A program made the position numbers and the translations under genes. The notes under the pieces were generated by a model. The model made no database searches, had not been told where the DNA came from, and worked only from the letters and a program-made list of their open reading frames with translations. From UPXZ01 sp047974405 (lineage in GTDB: Bacteria; Bacteroidota; Bacteroidia; Bacteroidales; Paludibacteraceae), in NCBI GenBank assembly GCA_047974405.1, contig JBKECI010000007.1, positions 1 to 22,254 on the forward strand: a DNA stretch of 22,254 nt. Direction: 5' to 3'. Below, in pieces: positions 8,019 to 15,935 of this stretch. Numbering within the stretch: position 1 is the stretch's first letter; each line of letters begins with the position of its first letter.

Positions 8019-8055
8019 AAAAAAGCCCGGAGATTACTTTCTCCCGGACTTTTTT
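8019..8055. terminator. Hairpin terminator between convergent genes
   Basis: The plus strand reads AAAAAAGCCCGGAGA, a short loop, then TCTCCCGGACTTTTTT. The stem is GC-rich with one mismatch and one bulge, and is flanked by an A-run on the left and a T-run on the right, so it can act in both directions. The minus-strand stop codon (TAA at 8036-8034) lies in the loop, so the last codons of the 105-residue gene form one arm. It separates the NlpE-like gene (plus) from the YtxH-holin operon (minus). Confidence 0.75.
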
Positions 8056-8351
8056 GATTTTAATCTTTTTCGTATAAAACTAGCAATACCTTTAGCTGTT
8101 TGGTATCCGATGAGCAGTCCGTTGGCAACCGAAAAACCTTTTCGCATTTTTTTTGCCCTGAATGGCAGCAAAGACGAAAATAACGCCATACCCGAAAGAG
8201 AGGATATTAACTTTAAGTTGCTTGTAGCGGACGAAGATGGAATCAGGTGTTTGGCTCGTTGTTCCACATATATTTTTTGTTCATCCAGCCTTGTTTTTAT
8301 CTGCATTTTCAGTACAGACAACTCTTCTATGGTTAGCTTGTCGTTTTTCAT
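8034..8351 (-). CDS. Small hypothetical protein of the YtxH-holin operon
   Basis: A 105-residue protein with a probable N-terminal helical or coiled-coil segment (LTIEELSVLKMQIKTRLDEQ), then one or two weakly hydrophobic stretches (about residues 46-62 and 73-92), and a very basic tail (IRKRLKSKKSGRK). No family was recognised. Its ATG overlaps the stop codon of the preceding gene by four bases (ATGA), so translation is probably coupled to the holin-like protein. It is likely a peripheral or integral membrane partner of the upstream proteins, which is inference. Its final codons also form part of the downstream terminator hairpin. Confidence 0.75.
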   Translation of the reverse strand: MKNDKLTIEELSVLKMQIKTRLDEQKIYVEQRAKHLIPSSSATSNLKLISSLSGMALFSSLLPFRAKKMRKGFSVANGLLIGYQTAKGIASFIRKRLKSKKSGRK

Positions 8352-8803
8352 TGCTTTTGTTGTGTTGAATCTTCATTATCTACACCTTTTTTTGAGGTGT
8401 CTGAAACATTATTTACTCCATCTTTTGGATACTTTTTGTTACGAATATCTTCGATGAGTAGTGATGCGAGCATATTCAACACCGGTTTTACAATCAAAGC
8501 CTTTCGGAGCAATGTCAGCAGCACCAGCAGTAGAAGATACAATGCGCTGATAATGGCAAAACTGCAAACAAGTCCACCTACGAAGGGGGCTAAAATATAA
8601 GCCAATGTGAAAAAGAGGTAAAACAACAATGCACTGACCAATAGCAGGGCTGCAAAAACAAAAAGCAACATAGATATGATTTTCGTCATTTTTTCGACAG
8701 ACAAAACTCTTATATAGTCGCCTTGCAAGTTTAGATACTCTTTCGCCTCGGCAAAAAAATGTTGAAAGTTGTTACCTATTTTTGAACCAGAAGTTTCAGC
8801 CAT
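8348..8803 (-). CDS. Holin-superfamily-like membrane protein (Phage_holin_3_6 type)
   Basis: A 151-residue protein with an amphipathic N-terminal region, two strong membrane segments (about residues 43-66 and 72-98) and a hydrophilic, charged C-terminus (DTSKKGVDNEDSTQQKQ). This layout fits the PF07332-type holin-like family. Despite the name it is usually chromosomal in Bacteroidota and is not evidence of a prophage. It lies 18 bases after the YtxH gene and overlaps the next gene by four bases, so the three form a tight operon. The family's biochemical role is unknown; envelope stress or membrane organisation is a common guess. Confidence 0.72.
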   Translation of the reverse strand: MAETSGSKIGNNFQHFFAEAKEYLNLQGDYIRVLSVEKMTKIISMLLFVFAALLLVSALLFYLFFTLAYILAPFVGGLVCSFAIISALYLLLLVLLTLLRKALIVKPVLNMLASLLIEDIRNKKYPKDGVNNVSDTSKKGVDNEDSTQQKQ

Positions 8804-8821
8804 AATTGTTTGTTGATTTTT

Positions 8822-9064
8822 TTAATCCAACTGTGTTTCAACTTTGGCTTTCAGTTCATCAACAAGGTCTTCTACTTCCGATTTACTAAGTTTGATTCCT
8901 CTTTTTTCGAGCGCAGCAATCACTTTGTCTTTGGTATCTCCAAGGGTATCTACAATTTTATTTCTGGTATCTTCCCCTTTTTCGGGAGCAAACAACAAAC
9001 CGATAGCAGCACCTACAATAGCGCCACCCAAAATTCCTGCTAAAAAACCTCCTACGTTTTTCAT
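8822..9064 (-). CDS. YtxH-domain membrane protein
   Basis: An 80-residue protein. One N-terminal glycine/alanine-rich membrane helix (GGFLAGILGGAIVGAAIGLL) is followed by FAPEKGEDTRNKI, the signature of YtxH (PF12732) proteins, and a charged amphipathic helix. It is the first gene of a minus-strand operon with the holin-like and hypothetical proteins. YtxH proteins are small envelope or stress-associated proteins of unclear biochemical role. The 91 bases upstream (9065-9155) contain no clear TAnnTTTG element, so the promoter was not located. Confidence 0.85.
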   Translation of the reverse strand: MKNVGGFLAGILGGAIVGAAIGLLFAPEKGEDTRNKIVDTLGDTKDKVIAALEKRGIKLSKSEVEDLVDELKAKVETQLD

Positions 9065-9155
9065 AAATTAATTTATTTTAAATTGTTAATAATTCTCTTG
9101 TTACTAATACAGATACAACATTGCAATCGTTAAGATTGTTCGTCAAATTGACATA

Positions 9156-10037
9156 TTATTCAGAGCTGTAGCCAAATCGTTTCAACTTTACATCTTTACT
9201 TCTCCAATCTTTTTCTACTTTGACAAAAAGTTCTAAAAATACTTTTTTGTCAAAGAAAGCTTCTATGTCTTTTCTTGCCTCCATTCCTACTTTTTTCAGC
9301 GATTTGCCCGAATGTCCTATGATAATCCCTTTTTGCGATTCCCGTTCTACGTAAATTATCGCATTGATTCTAATCAACGATTTCTCTTCCAAAAATTGCT
9401 CTACTTCCACCTCTACCGAATAAGGTATCTCTTTATCGTAATTTAGTAGTATCTTTTCCCTGATGATTTCGGTTACGAAAAAGCGTGCAGGCTTATCCGT
9501 TAGTTGGTCTTTGTCAAAAAAGGGGGGGGATTCGGGTAGCAGTTCTTTTATCCTTTTCAGAATAGGCTCTACATTGAACTTGTTGGTGGCAGAAATCGGA
9601 ATAATTTCGGCTTTGGGCAGTACGTTGTGCCATTTGTCAACCAACTCAATGAGTTTTTCCTCATTTATTAAATCTATTTTATTTATAATAAGTAGTATAG
9701 AGCTGTTTGTCTCTCGCACTTTTTCTATAAAATCACTATTTTTGGCATCGTTGTCAAAAACATCTGTTACATAGAGCAATACATCGGCGTCCAATAGTGC
9801 TGAGCGTGAAAAATTGAGCATAGACTCTTGTAGTCTGTAGTTGGGTTTTAATACACCCGGTGTATCTGAATATACAATCTGAAAATCTTCCCCGTTTACA
9901 ACACCTAAAATCCGATGGCGGGTAGTTTGTGCCTTAGAAGTAATGATAGACAGCTTTTCACCTACCAAAGCATTCATCAATGTCGATTTCCCTACGTTGG
10001 GATTTCCTACAATATTTACAAAACCCGATTTGTGCAT
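9156..10037 (-). CDS. era: GTPase Era
   Basis: A 293-residue GTPase that binds the 3' end of 16S rRNA and assists 30S assembly. The start is the ATG at 10037 (MHKSGFVNIVGNPNVGKS). The open frame extends 15 codons further, but that part does not fit the family. Motifs in order: G1 GNPNVGKS (11-18), effector region SKAQTTRHRI (34-43), G3 DTPG (58-61), G4 NKID (119-122), G5 SAT (149-151), and a C-terminal KH domain with IIIGHSGKSLKKVG (238-251). The linker between the two domains is encoded across a run of eight C followed by six T (coding strand), which is unusual in this AT-rich window. It is divergent from the sensor kinase. Confidence 0.96.
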   Translation of the reverse strand: MHKSGFVNIVGNPNVGKSTLMNALVGEKLSIITSKAQTTRHRILGVVNGEDFQIVYSDTPGVLKPNYRLQESMLNFSRSALLDADVLLYVTDVFDNDAKNSDFIEKVRETNSSILLIINKIDLINEEKLIELVDKWHNVLPKAEIIPISATNKFNVEPILKRIKELLPESPPFFDKDQLTDKPARFFVTEIIREKILLNYDKEIPYSVEVEVEQFLEEKSLIRINAIIYVERESQKGIIIGHSGKSLKKVGMEARKDIEAFFDKKVFLELFVKVEKDWRSKDVKLKRFGYSSE

Positions 10038-10071
10038 ATTATTAAAGTAATATTTTGTATCTCTATCTCTA

Positions 10072-10079
10072 CAAAAGTA
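10072..10079 (-). promoter_or_regulatory. Predicted -7 promoter element of era
   Basis: The minus strand reads TACTTTTG, matching TAnnTTTG, 35 bases upstream of the era ATG. No clear -33 element at the usual distance. Confidence 0.45.
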
Positions 10080-10101
10080 CAATTTTTTTCTTATTTTTCG
10101 T

Positions 10102-10109
10102 TATTTTTG
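10102..10109 (+). promoter_or_regulatory. Predicted -7 promoter element of the sensor kinase gene
   Basis: TATTTTTG matches TAnnTTTG, 31 bases upstream of the ATG at 10141. The upstream sequence is T-rich, so a chance match is possible, and no -33 TTTG is visible. With the era element it gives a compact divergent promoter region of 103 bases. Confidence 0.35.
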
Positions 10110-10140
10110 TTGCTGTTTTTAATGAAAAACTTTTAGAAAA

Positions 10141-11295
10141 ATGAACAAAACATATCGGATCAACCAAATATTAAAATTTGCATTTATCATCATAGCTATC
10201 ATTATTGTTACGGGGTCCACTATATTTACCAATAGGCTGGCAAAAAAACTGTCGGTGGAAGAGACAAAAAAAATAGAAATATGGGCAGAAGCTACCAGAC
10301 AATTGATTTTGGCAGATGAAGCTACCAATACCAACTTTATTCTGATGATTATAGAAGGGAATACCACTATTCCGGTAATAATGACCGACGAAAACGACAA
10401 TATGCTTTCGTATAGGAATATGTCTTTTATGGGAAAGAGCGAAAATAAATATTTTGCCGAAAAAATACGCGCCCTCAAAACAAAGCATGAACCGATTGTT
10501 GTCAGATTGGACGATGAACAAATTCAATATATTTACTACGATGATTCTTTGCTGTTGAAACAGTTATATATCTTTCCGTACATACAGTTTGGGGTAATCA
10601 TCACTTTTATTCTTGTAGCATATTTTGCTTTTTCGAGTACTAAGCGTGCCGAACAAAACCGCGTATGGGTAGGGCTTTCGAAAGAAACGGCGCATCAATT
10701 GGGAACCCCTATCTCGTCTTTGCTCGCTTGGACAGAGTTGCTGAGATCGAAGTACCCCGAGGATAAATTAGTCTTGGATATGGGAAAGGATGTAAACCGT
10801 TTGAGGATTATTGCCGAACGTTTCTCAAAAATAGGTTCAAAGCCCGATATCAAACAGGTAAAGTTGTATGATACAATGGAAAATGCCATCAACTATATGC
10901 GTGGCAGGAGTTCGAATAAGGTAGATATTGGTTTTGATTTCCAGATGGAAAGAAATATAAAAGTAGCCCTGAATGTTCCACTCTTTGAATGGGTCATAGA
11001 AAATCTTTGTAAAAATGCCATTGATGCTATGAATGGAAGCGGAAAAATCAATATCACGGTAATACAAAAGGAAAATCATGTGAATATCGATATCAGCGAT
11101 ACCGGCAAAGGGATGGAACGTAAAATGTACAAAGCCATATTTTCACCCGGGTTTACAACCAAAGAGCGAGGGTGGGGGCTGGGGTTGTCATTAGCCAAAA
11201 GGATTATAGGGGAGTATCATAGGGGCAAAATATTTGTAAAAGATTCCGAAATAAACACTGGTACTACTTTTCGGATAATATTGCCTGAGGAATAG
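10141..11295 (+). CDS. Orphan sensor histidine kinase
   Basis: A 384-residue membrane kinase. Membrane segments at about residues 11-30 and 145-165 enclose a periplasmic domain of roughly 110 residues with no recognised ligand motif. The H-box is KETAHQLGTPISSLLAW with phospho-acceptor His185. The ATP-binding domain shows the N-box ENLCKNAIDAM (around N292), DTGKGM (320-325) and the GWGLGLSLAKRI lid region (344-355). The HQLGTP form of the H-box is common in Bacteroidota kinases. No response regulator is adjacent: era lies upstream on the other strand and a convergent permease gene downstream. The partner regulator must be elsewhere, so the signal and output are unknown. Confidence 0.9.
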   Translation: MNKTYRINQILKFAFIIIAIIIVTGSTIFTNRLAKKLSVEETKKIEIWAEATRQLILADEATNTNFILMIIEGNTTIPVIMTDENDNMLSYRNMSFMGKSENKYFAEKIRALKTKHEPIVVRLDDEQIQYIYYDDSLLLKQLYIFPYIQFGVIITFILVAYFAFSSTKRAEQNRVWVGLSKETAHQLGTPISSLLAWTELLRSKYPEDKLVLDMGKDVNRLRIIAERFSKIGSKPDIKQVKLYDTMENAINYMRGRSSNKVDIGFDFQMERNIKVALNVPLFEWVIENLCKNAIDAMNGSGKINITVIQKENHVNIDISDTGKGMERKMYKAIFSPGFTTKERGWGLGLSLAKRIIGEYHRGKIFVKDSEINTGTTFRIILPEE

Positions 11296-11311
11296 AGTGG
11301 TGGACGCGTCG

Positions 11312-12556
11312 TTATTCGTATCTTACAGTTTTTGCTGGAGAAATTTTTGTAATAAGATATGACGGACCTACCAGCATAAGCATTGAGGCTGCCAATGTTC
11401 CAATATTGAGAAGAACGATGTATCCCCAATTAAAAGTTATTGGCACTGTGGAAACGTAATAAGAGACTGGATCCAGCGGAATAATATGGAAAAAATATTG
11501 GATAGAGCAAATAGCTAAGCCGATGATGTTTCCCCAAAATATCCCTTTTCCTATTAAAAACAGCAAATGGTACAAAAATATTTTCCGGATACTCCAATCG
11601 GTAGCACCATATGATTTCAAAATGCCTATCATATTTACACGTTCTAATATCAGAATAAGCAATCCCGAAATAATATTGAACCCAGCTACGATGAGCATCA
11701 AAAAAAGGATAATCCAGACATTCATATCCAATAATGCCAACCAGCTGAAAATTTGGGGATTAATCTGTTTTATGGTCGTGATGTAATAGCCGTTGCCGAT
11801 TTCGTCAAAGCGATTGGCACAAGCGTCATAGGTAGCTTGGTAGGCTTTGTCTAACAAGCCAAAGTCTTTAATTTGCACTTCAATCCCACTGTACTGATTT
11901 GCTTTCCAATTGTTTAATTTTTGTACAATACGGACGTCGGTTAGCACAAAGAGTTGGTCGTATTCTGCAAAATTGGTCAAGTAAATACCTGTAATCTTAA
12001 GCTTGCGTGCACGGATATCGTCTTGTAAAAAGTAAGTGATAAAGCTGTCTCCCAGCTTTAATTTAAGTAAATCGGCCATTGATTTTGAGATAATAGCTTC
12101 GTTTTTGGGGACACTGTCGTTCAGTTGGAGAATATCCCCTTCGATTAAGTTGGCTTTGAAGAAATTCCAATCAAAATTGTTGCTGATCCCTTTCATCACA
12201 ATCCCTTGAAACTCCTCATCGGTTTTGATAATTCCCGGTTTGGTAGCATAATGTTGTATATGTGATACCTCGGGAATATTGATAATTTTACCTATCAATG
12301 TGTCGTTTACAGTAACAGGAGCAGTTTCGTAGGTATTGTTTGTGTCAAAATTGGTAATTTGAATGTGAGAAGAAAATCCGATGGTTTTTTCCCGTATCTC
12401 TTTTTTAAAACCGATGATAACCGATACAGAAATAATCATTACCGCCAGCCCTACAGCTATGCCGATAGTTGCCACGCGCACTGCTGGGCGCGAAACGTTG
12501 CGTTTGCCTTGTTGTTCGAAGTGAATTCGTTTTGCTATGTAATATTCAAAGTTCAA
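11312..12556 (-). CDS. LolC/LolE-type lipoprotein-releasing ABC permease
   Basis: A 414-residue FtsX/MacB-family permease. The N-terminal part (NFEYYIAKRI...) leads into the first membrane segment (about 28-50, VATIGIAVGLAVMIISVSVI). A large periplasmic domain (about 55-270) follows, then three C-terminal membrane helices (about 275-400) ending near LVGPSYLITKISPAKTVRYE. This is the topology of LolC/E, which extract lipoproteins from the inner membrane together with the ATPase LolD. Bacteroidota generally use a single-type LolC/E-like subunit. No lolD gene is in the window. The gene is convergent with the kinase gene (16-base gap) and has its own predicted promoter. Other FtsX-type permeases cannot be excluded. 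Confidence 0.82.
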   Translation of the reverse strand: MNFEYYIAKRIHFEQQGKRNVSRPAVRVATIGIAVGLAVMIISVSVIIGFKKEIREKTIGFSSHIQITNFDTNNTYETAPVTVNDTLIGKIINIPEVSHIQHYATKPGIIKTDEEFQGIVMKGISNNFDWNFFKANLIEGDILQLNDSVPKNEAIISKSMADLLKLKLGDSFITYFLQDDIRARKLKITGIYLTNFAEYDQLFVLTDVRIVQKLNNWKANQYSGIEVQIKDFGLLDKAYQATYDACANRFDEIGNGYYITTIKQINPQIFSWLALLDMNVWIILFLMLIVAGFNIISGLLILILERVNMIGILKSYGATDWSIRKIFLYHLLFLIGKGIFWGNIIGLAICSIQYFFHIIPLDPVSYYVSTVPITFNWGYIVLLNIGTLAASMLMLVGPSYLITKISPAKTVRYE

Positions 12557-12609
12557 GATATTACTATCGATTCTAAAATAATACTTTTATCGATTTCTTA
12601 ATAAAAGTA

Positions 12610-12641
12610 CAAAGTTAGAACATTTTTTTGCATACTCCAAT
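12610..12641 (-). promoter_or_regulatory. Predicted promoter of the LolC/E-type permease gene
   Basis: On the minus strand ATTG (12641-12638) lies 20 bases upstream of TAACTTTG (12617-12610). The -7 is a perfect TAnnTTTG and the -33 carries the core TTG. The ATG at 12556 is about 54 bases downstream of the -7. The rest of the 194-base gap between gcvT and this gene shows no further structure. Confidence 0.55.
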
Positions 12642-12750
12642 GCACCAAACTTTCTTTCCGAATTTTGGGACTGCAATTGTTTAAGATGTCTGTAAAGAGT
12701 ATAAAGTTTTGAAAATCAGATTTAAAAGCGTGTTTTTTTATTCTTTACGG

Positions 12751-13824
12751 CTATTTTATCAACTTTACCTCTATTTTTTTATTACGGATTTTTATAAAAA
12801 AGGGAGTTTCTCCCAAATTGTAAGGAGGATTTACGTAGCCCATCCCAATGCCTTGTTTGGTGTGGGGGAGTATGGTTCCCGAAGTTACGTTTCCTACGGT
12901 TTCATCGCTGGAGTTTACTATTTCGTAACCATTGCGTGGAATACCCTTTTCTGTTAGTTCAAACCGTATTAGTTTTTTAGATATCCCTTCTGTTTTCTGT
13001 TTTTCTAACAGACGGCGGTCTATCATACTTTGTTTGCTTTCAACAAATTTTGTTATCCAGCCTAGTCCGGCTTCTATGGGCGAGGTAGAATCATCAATGT
13101 CGTTTCCATAAAGGCAAAACCCTTTTTCCAAACGAAGTGTATCGCGGGCTCCCAGTCCTATCGGTTTTATGCCTTCCTCTTGTCCTGCTTCAAAGATAGC
13201 ATCCCATATTTGTCTGCCGTTTTCAGGATACATATACAGTTCAAAACCGCCTGCTCCCGTGTAGCCGGTATTGGATAAAATGACGTTGCTTACTCCGGCA
13301 AATTCTCCTGTTGTAAAATGATAATAGGGTATTTCTGAAAGATTTACGCTGGTAAGCTTTTGTAATACTTCAACAGCTTTAGGCCCTTGTATGGCAAGTT
13401 GTGCCATACAAGCGGACGCATTCTCGAGTTCTACCTCTTCGGTATTGTTTTTTACCAGCCATTCCCAATCTTTTGTAACATTGGAGGCATTTACTACTAG
13501 TAAATATTTCTCAGGTTCAAAACAATATACCAAAATATCATCAACAATGCCTCCGACACCGTTAGGAAAGCAGGAGTATTGAATCTTTCCGGCGCTTAAT
13601 TTGGATACGTCGTTGGAAGTTACTTTTTGAAGAAAATCAAGCGCCTTGGCTCCTTTAACCCATATTTCGCCCATATGTGATACGTCGAATACGCCAACAC
13701 TGTTACGTACAGTAAGGTGTTCGTCGTTTATTCCGCTATATTCAATGGGCATGTTGTATCCGGCAAATTCGTGCATTTTGGCGCCTAACGCTATGTGTAT
13801 ATCGGTAAATGGTGTTGTTTTCAT
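12751..13824 (-). CDS. gcvT: Aminomethyltransferase GcvT (glycine cleavage T protein)
   Basis: A 357-residue enzyme that transfers the aminomethyl group from lipoyl-GcvH to tetrahydrofolate, releasing ammonia and 5,10-methylene-THF. The start MKTTPFTDIHIALGAKMHEF is clear. The family segments GYNMPIEYSGINDEH, GVFDVSHMGEI, GYTGAGGFELYM and LGARDTLRLEKGFCLYGND are all present, followed by the C-terminal barrel (PRNGYEI, VGNVTSGTILPHTKQGIGMGYV). The length is normal. No gcvH or gcvP is in the window, so the system is split in this genome. It follows the muiA-like gene with a 91-base gap. No glycine riboswitch fold was seen upstream. Confidence 0.96.
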   Translation of the reverse strand: MKTTPFTDIHIALGAKMHEFAGYNMPIEYSGINDEHLTVRNSVGVFDVSHMGEIWVKGAKALDFLQKVTSNDVSKLSAGKIQYSCFPNGVGGIVDDILVYCFEPEKYLLVVNASNVTKDWEWLVKNNTEEVELENASACMAQLAIQGPKAVEVLQKLTSVNLSEIPYYHFTTGEFAGVSNVILSNTGYTGAGGFELYMYPENGRQIWDAIFEAGQEEGIKPIGLGARDTLRLEKGFCLYGNDIDDSTSPIEAGLGWITKFVESKQSMIDRRLLEKQKTEGISKKLIRFELTEKGIPRNGYEIVNSSDETVGNVTSGTILPHTKQGIGMGYVNPPYNLGETPFFIKIRNKKIEVKLIK

Positions 13825-13915
13825 AAAAAGATAAATACTAAATTATTTATATGGTTGATGATTTATTACTGGTGTATGAAAAATAGGAGATGGGAACAAA
13901 TAAGGCGTTTTATCT

Positions 13916-15811
13916 CTATTCTACTTCCAATTTTTTTTCTTTGGGATAACGAACTTTGTAAAGTAACTCCAATTCAGTTTTTTGTGTGGGAGAAAGGGTA
14001 AATTTCCATTTTACTTCGCCTGTTTCTTTATTTAGAGTGGCGTTGCTCAGTTTTTCGGGGGTTACTTCTATTTCTGAAATTGTCGAAACGGGGATTTGAT
14101 CGAGTAAAACCATCGAAATAGGTTGTTGCTTGTTGTTGCGAACCGTAATGTTCCAATTGCGGACAACTTCGGCTTTGGATGATAAAAATTTTGTTTGTGT
14201 AAATTCTTTCGCTTTTTCTCGTTTTACAATTACGTTTTTGTCTCTTCCGAGTGAGATATTCAGCGTGTCGCTCATATAACGGACATCGAGAATCGTTTTA
14301 CCCACAAAAGTATTTTCAAAAAAGATATTTGCTTCGCCTTCGAGCAGATTGTATTGCTCCCAATCTACAATATTGGCTAAAAGAAAAGCATCTTTGTCGA
14401 TTTTCGGAACACAATAGTATTCGTAATCGGCAGGTAAAGAGTAATGTTCCATTTCGATGATGGTTGTTTTGTTTTCAGAGGCGATTGTGTAGGGCATTTT
14501 TATCTCAAATTCGACAGAAGTTGTATTTTCAACTTGAGTTACGGGAATTGGTGCCGATTTGGATTTATATGCTTTTGATTGTGTGGAAACTCCTGCTATA
14601 CGTCCTTCTAGACTCTTTAATTCATCAGATTGGGCAGAATATCCGTATCCTGTAACTACAACTTCTTGCAACGCTACATTGTTTTCTTCTAATCGAATAT
14701 TGATATTGCCGCTATTGATGGGCTGTATTTTTGTTTTGTAACCAATGTATGAAACTTGCAAATTGCCGCCGTCTGCCGGAATAGCAAGCGAATACCTGCC
14801 GTCTGTATCGGTTACGGCGCCAATTGTTGTGCCTGTAATTGTTACTGTGGCACCGGCGAGCAATTCACCACTCTCGTCTGTAACAATACCCGAAACGGTA
14901 TTGGACAAGTCATTACCAAAATTATACCTTGGTGGCTTTGTCCAATAATCTAATTTATATGTTTTTAATATTGGAGCTACCGAACCGAGATTTGGATTGG
15001 CGGAAGAAATCCGAAGATTTACGTTTTTCCATTCTTCTTTGGTATTTTGCATCACATTTGCTTTGTAAACCAGGTCGATAGGTTGTGTGATATCCTTTGC
15101 GCGAATATCATAAGAAGGAAACCAACTTGCATTGTTTACATAGTACAATAGCTCTATCGGTACACGCAAAGTGGCTTTGCTATTGACTGTGAGTACAATT
15201 TCGCTTGTAGGTTCGGGTTTTAAATTGCCTGCGGTGGCTACTTTCTTTTGTATGGAAGTTTTTTCTTCGTTCAAAATTTTAATTTTTTTATTTGTATCGG
15301 CTTTTTTACCCGTCAATGCTGCTATTTGCTGGTTGTAATATTCCGAAGTGAGTTTCAGATTGTTGTATTCAATGCCTTTGTCGCTCCCTCCAATTTTTTT
15401 ATTTTCCCTCAAAAAATCGATTCCCTCTGCGATAATTTCCAAATTTATCTGTTCGGTTTTTATTTTTTCGTCAATTAACTCCAGTTGCTTTATGTAAGCA
15501 GAAATTTCATCGTTTTGCTTAACCGTATCGTTGTAATTGAGTGTATGGTTTACAGACATCACTATTATTTCTCCATCGGCTTTGATTTGCACGCTTTTTG
15601 CATCAATATAAGGCGATAGGTTTGTGAAACGGGCGGTTGACTTTCCCGCAGGAAAATTTATGGAGGTTTTGCGTACAACCTGTGCTCCTTTGATAAAAAC
15701 TGTTACGTCAGAAACAGTTGTCTTAACTGTTATCTCTTTATTTTCTTGTGCTTTAATGGCACAAAGATTTATGGCTAAAATCAAAATTACAACGGAGATT
15801 CTATTTGTCAT
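13916..15811 (-). CDS. MuiA/DUF4139-family protein with an inserted SusC-like segment
   Basis: A 631-residue secreted or periplasmic protein. A signal peptide (about 1-21, ending AIKAQ) is followed by the DUF4140/DUF4139 N-terminal region (VTVFIKGAQVVRKTSINFPAG) and a coiled-coil-like stretch (about 100-195). The DUF4139 beta-rich part starts at about 205 (LRVPIELLYYVNNASWFPSYDIRA) and resumes at about 430 to the end. Between residues about 303 and 410 lies a carboxypeptidase-regulatory-like domain (VSGIVTDESGELLAGATVTI, GAVTDTDGRYSL) followed by LQEVVVTGYGYS and LEGRIAGVSTQ, which look like the TonB box and plug start of SusC proteins. MuiA was named for inhibiting mucoidy, and the molecular role is unknown. 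It lies between rlmD and gcvT on the same strand. Confidence 0.82.
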   Translation of the reverse strand: MTNRISVVILILAINLCAIKAQENKEITVKTTVSDVTVFIKGAQVVRKTSINFPAGKSTARFTNLSPYIDAKSVQIKADGEIIVMSVNHTLNYNDTVKQNDEISAYIKQLELIDEKIKTEQINLEIIAEGIDFLRENKKIGGSDKGIEYNNLKLTSEYYNQQIAALTGKKADTNKKIKILNEEKTSIQKKVATAGNLKPEPTSEIVLTVNSKATLRVPIELLYYVNNASWFPSYDIRAKDITQPIDLVYKANVMQNTKEEWKNVNLRISSANPNLGSVAPILKTYKLDYWTKPPRYNFGNDLSNTVSGIVTDESGELLAGATVTITGTTIGAVTDTDGRYSLAIPADGGNLQVSYIGYKTKIQPINSGNINIRLEENNVALQEVVVTGYGYSAQSDELKSLEGRIAGVSTQSKAYKSKSAPIPVTQVENTTSVEFEIKMPYTIASENKTTIIEMEHYSLPADYEYYCVPKIDKDAFLLANIVDWEQYNLLEGEANIFFENTFVGKTILDVRYMSDTLNISLGRDKNVIVKREKAKEFTQTKFLSSKAEVVRNWNITVRNNKQQPISMVLLDQIPVSTISEIEVTPEKLSNATLNKETGEVKWKFTLSPTQKTELELLYKVRYPKEKKLEVE

Positions 15812-15858
15812 ATTTCTTTTTTTAAGATATTATTTTGTAGATGTTTTTCTAATATGGA

Positions 15859-15887
15859 ATAAGTTTTCATAACTTATTTTATAAGTT
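15859..15887. repeat. Alternating 7-bp inverted repeats upstream of muiA-like gene
   Basis: ATAAGTT (15859-15865), AACTTAT (15871-15877) and ATAAGTT (15881-15887) alternate, so the middle copy can pair with either neighbour. They lie about 48-76 bases before the muiA-like ATG, in the 124-base gap after rlmD. No U-tract follows, so this is more like an operator or a leader structure than a terminator. Confidence 0.45.
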
Positions 15888-15935
15888 AGCGCGGTATGTC
15901 TCCTTATGAAGTATCTTTCACTTGTTTTTAAAATC

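Noticed and set aside
8348..9064. Holin-like gene as a sign of a prophage
   Set aside because: No other phage gene, integrase or attachment site is nearby, and this holin-like family is commonly chromosomal together with YtxH proteins.
13825..13915. Glycine riboswitch upstream of gcvT
   Set aside because: The gap is only 91 bases, AT-rich, and shows no paired aptamer stems.
15812..15935. TAnnTTTG promoter for the muiA-like gene
   Set aside because: No match to the pattern was found in the 124-base gap; the gene may be read from the rlmD promoter.
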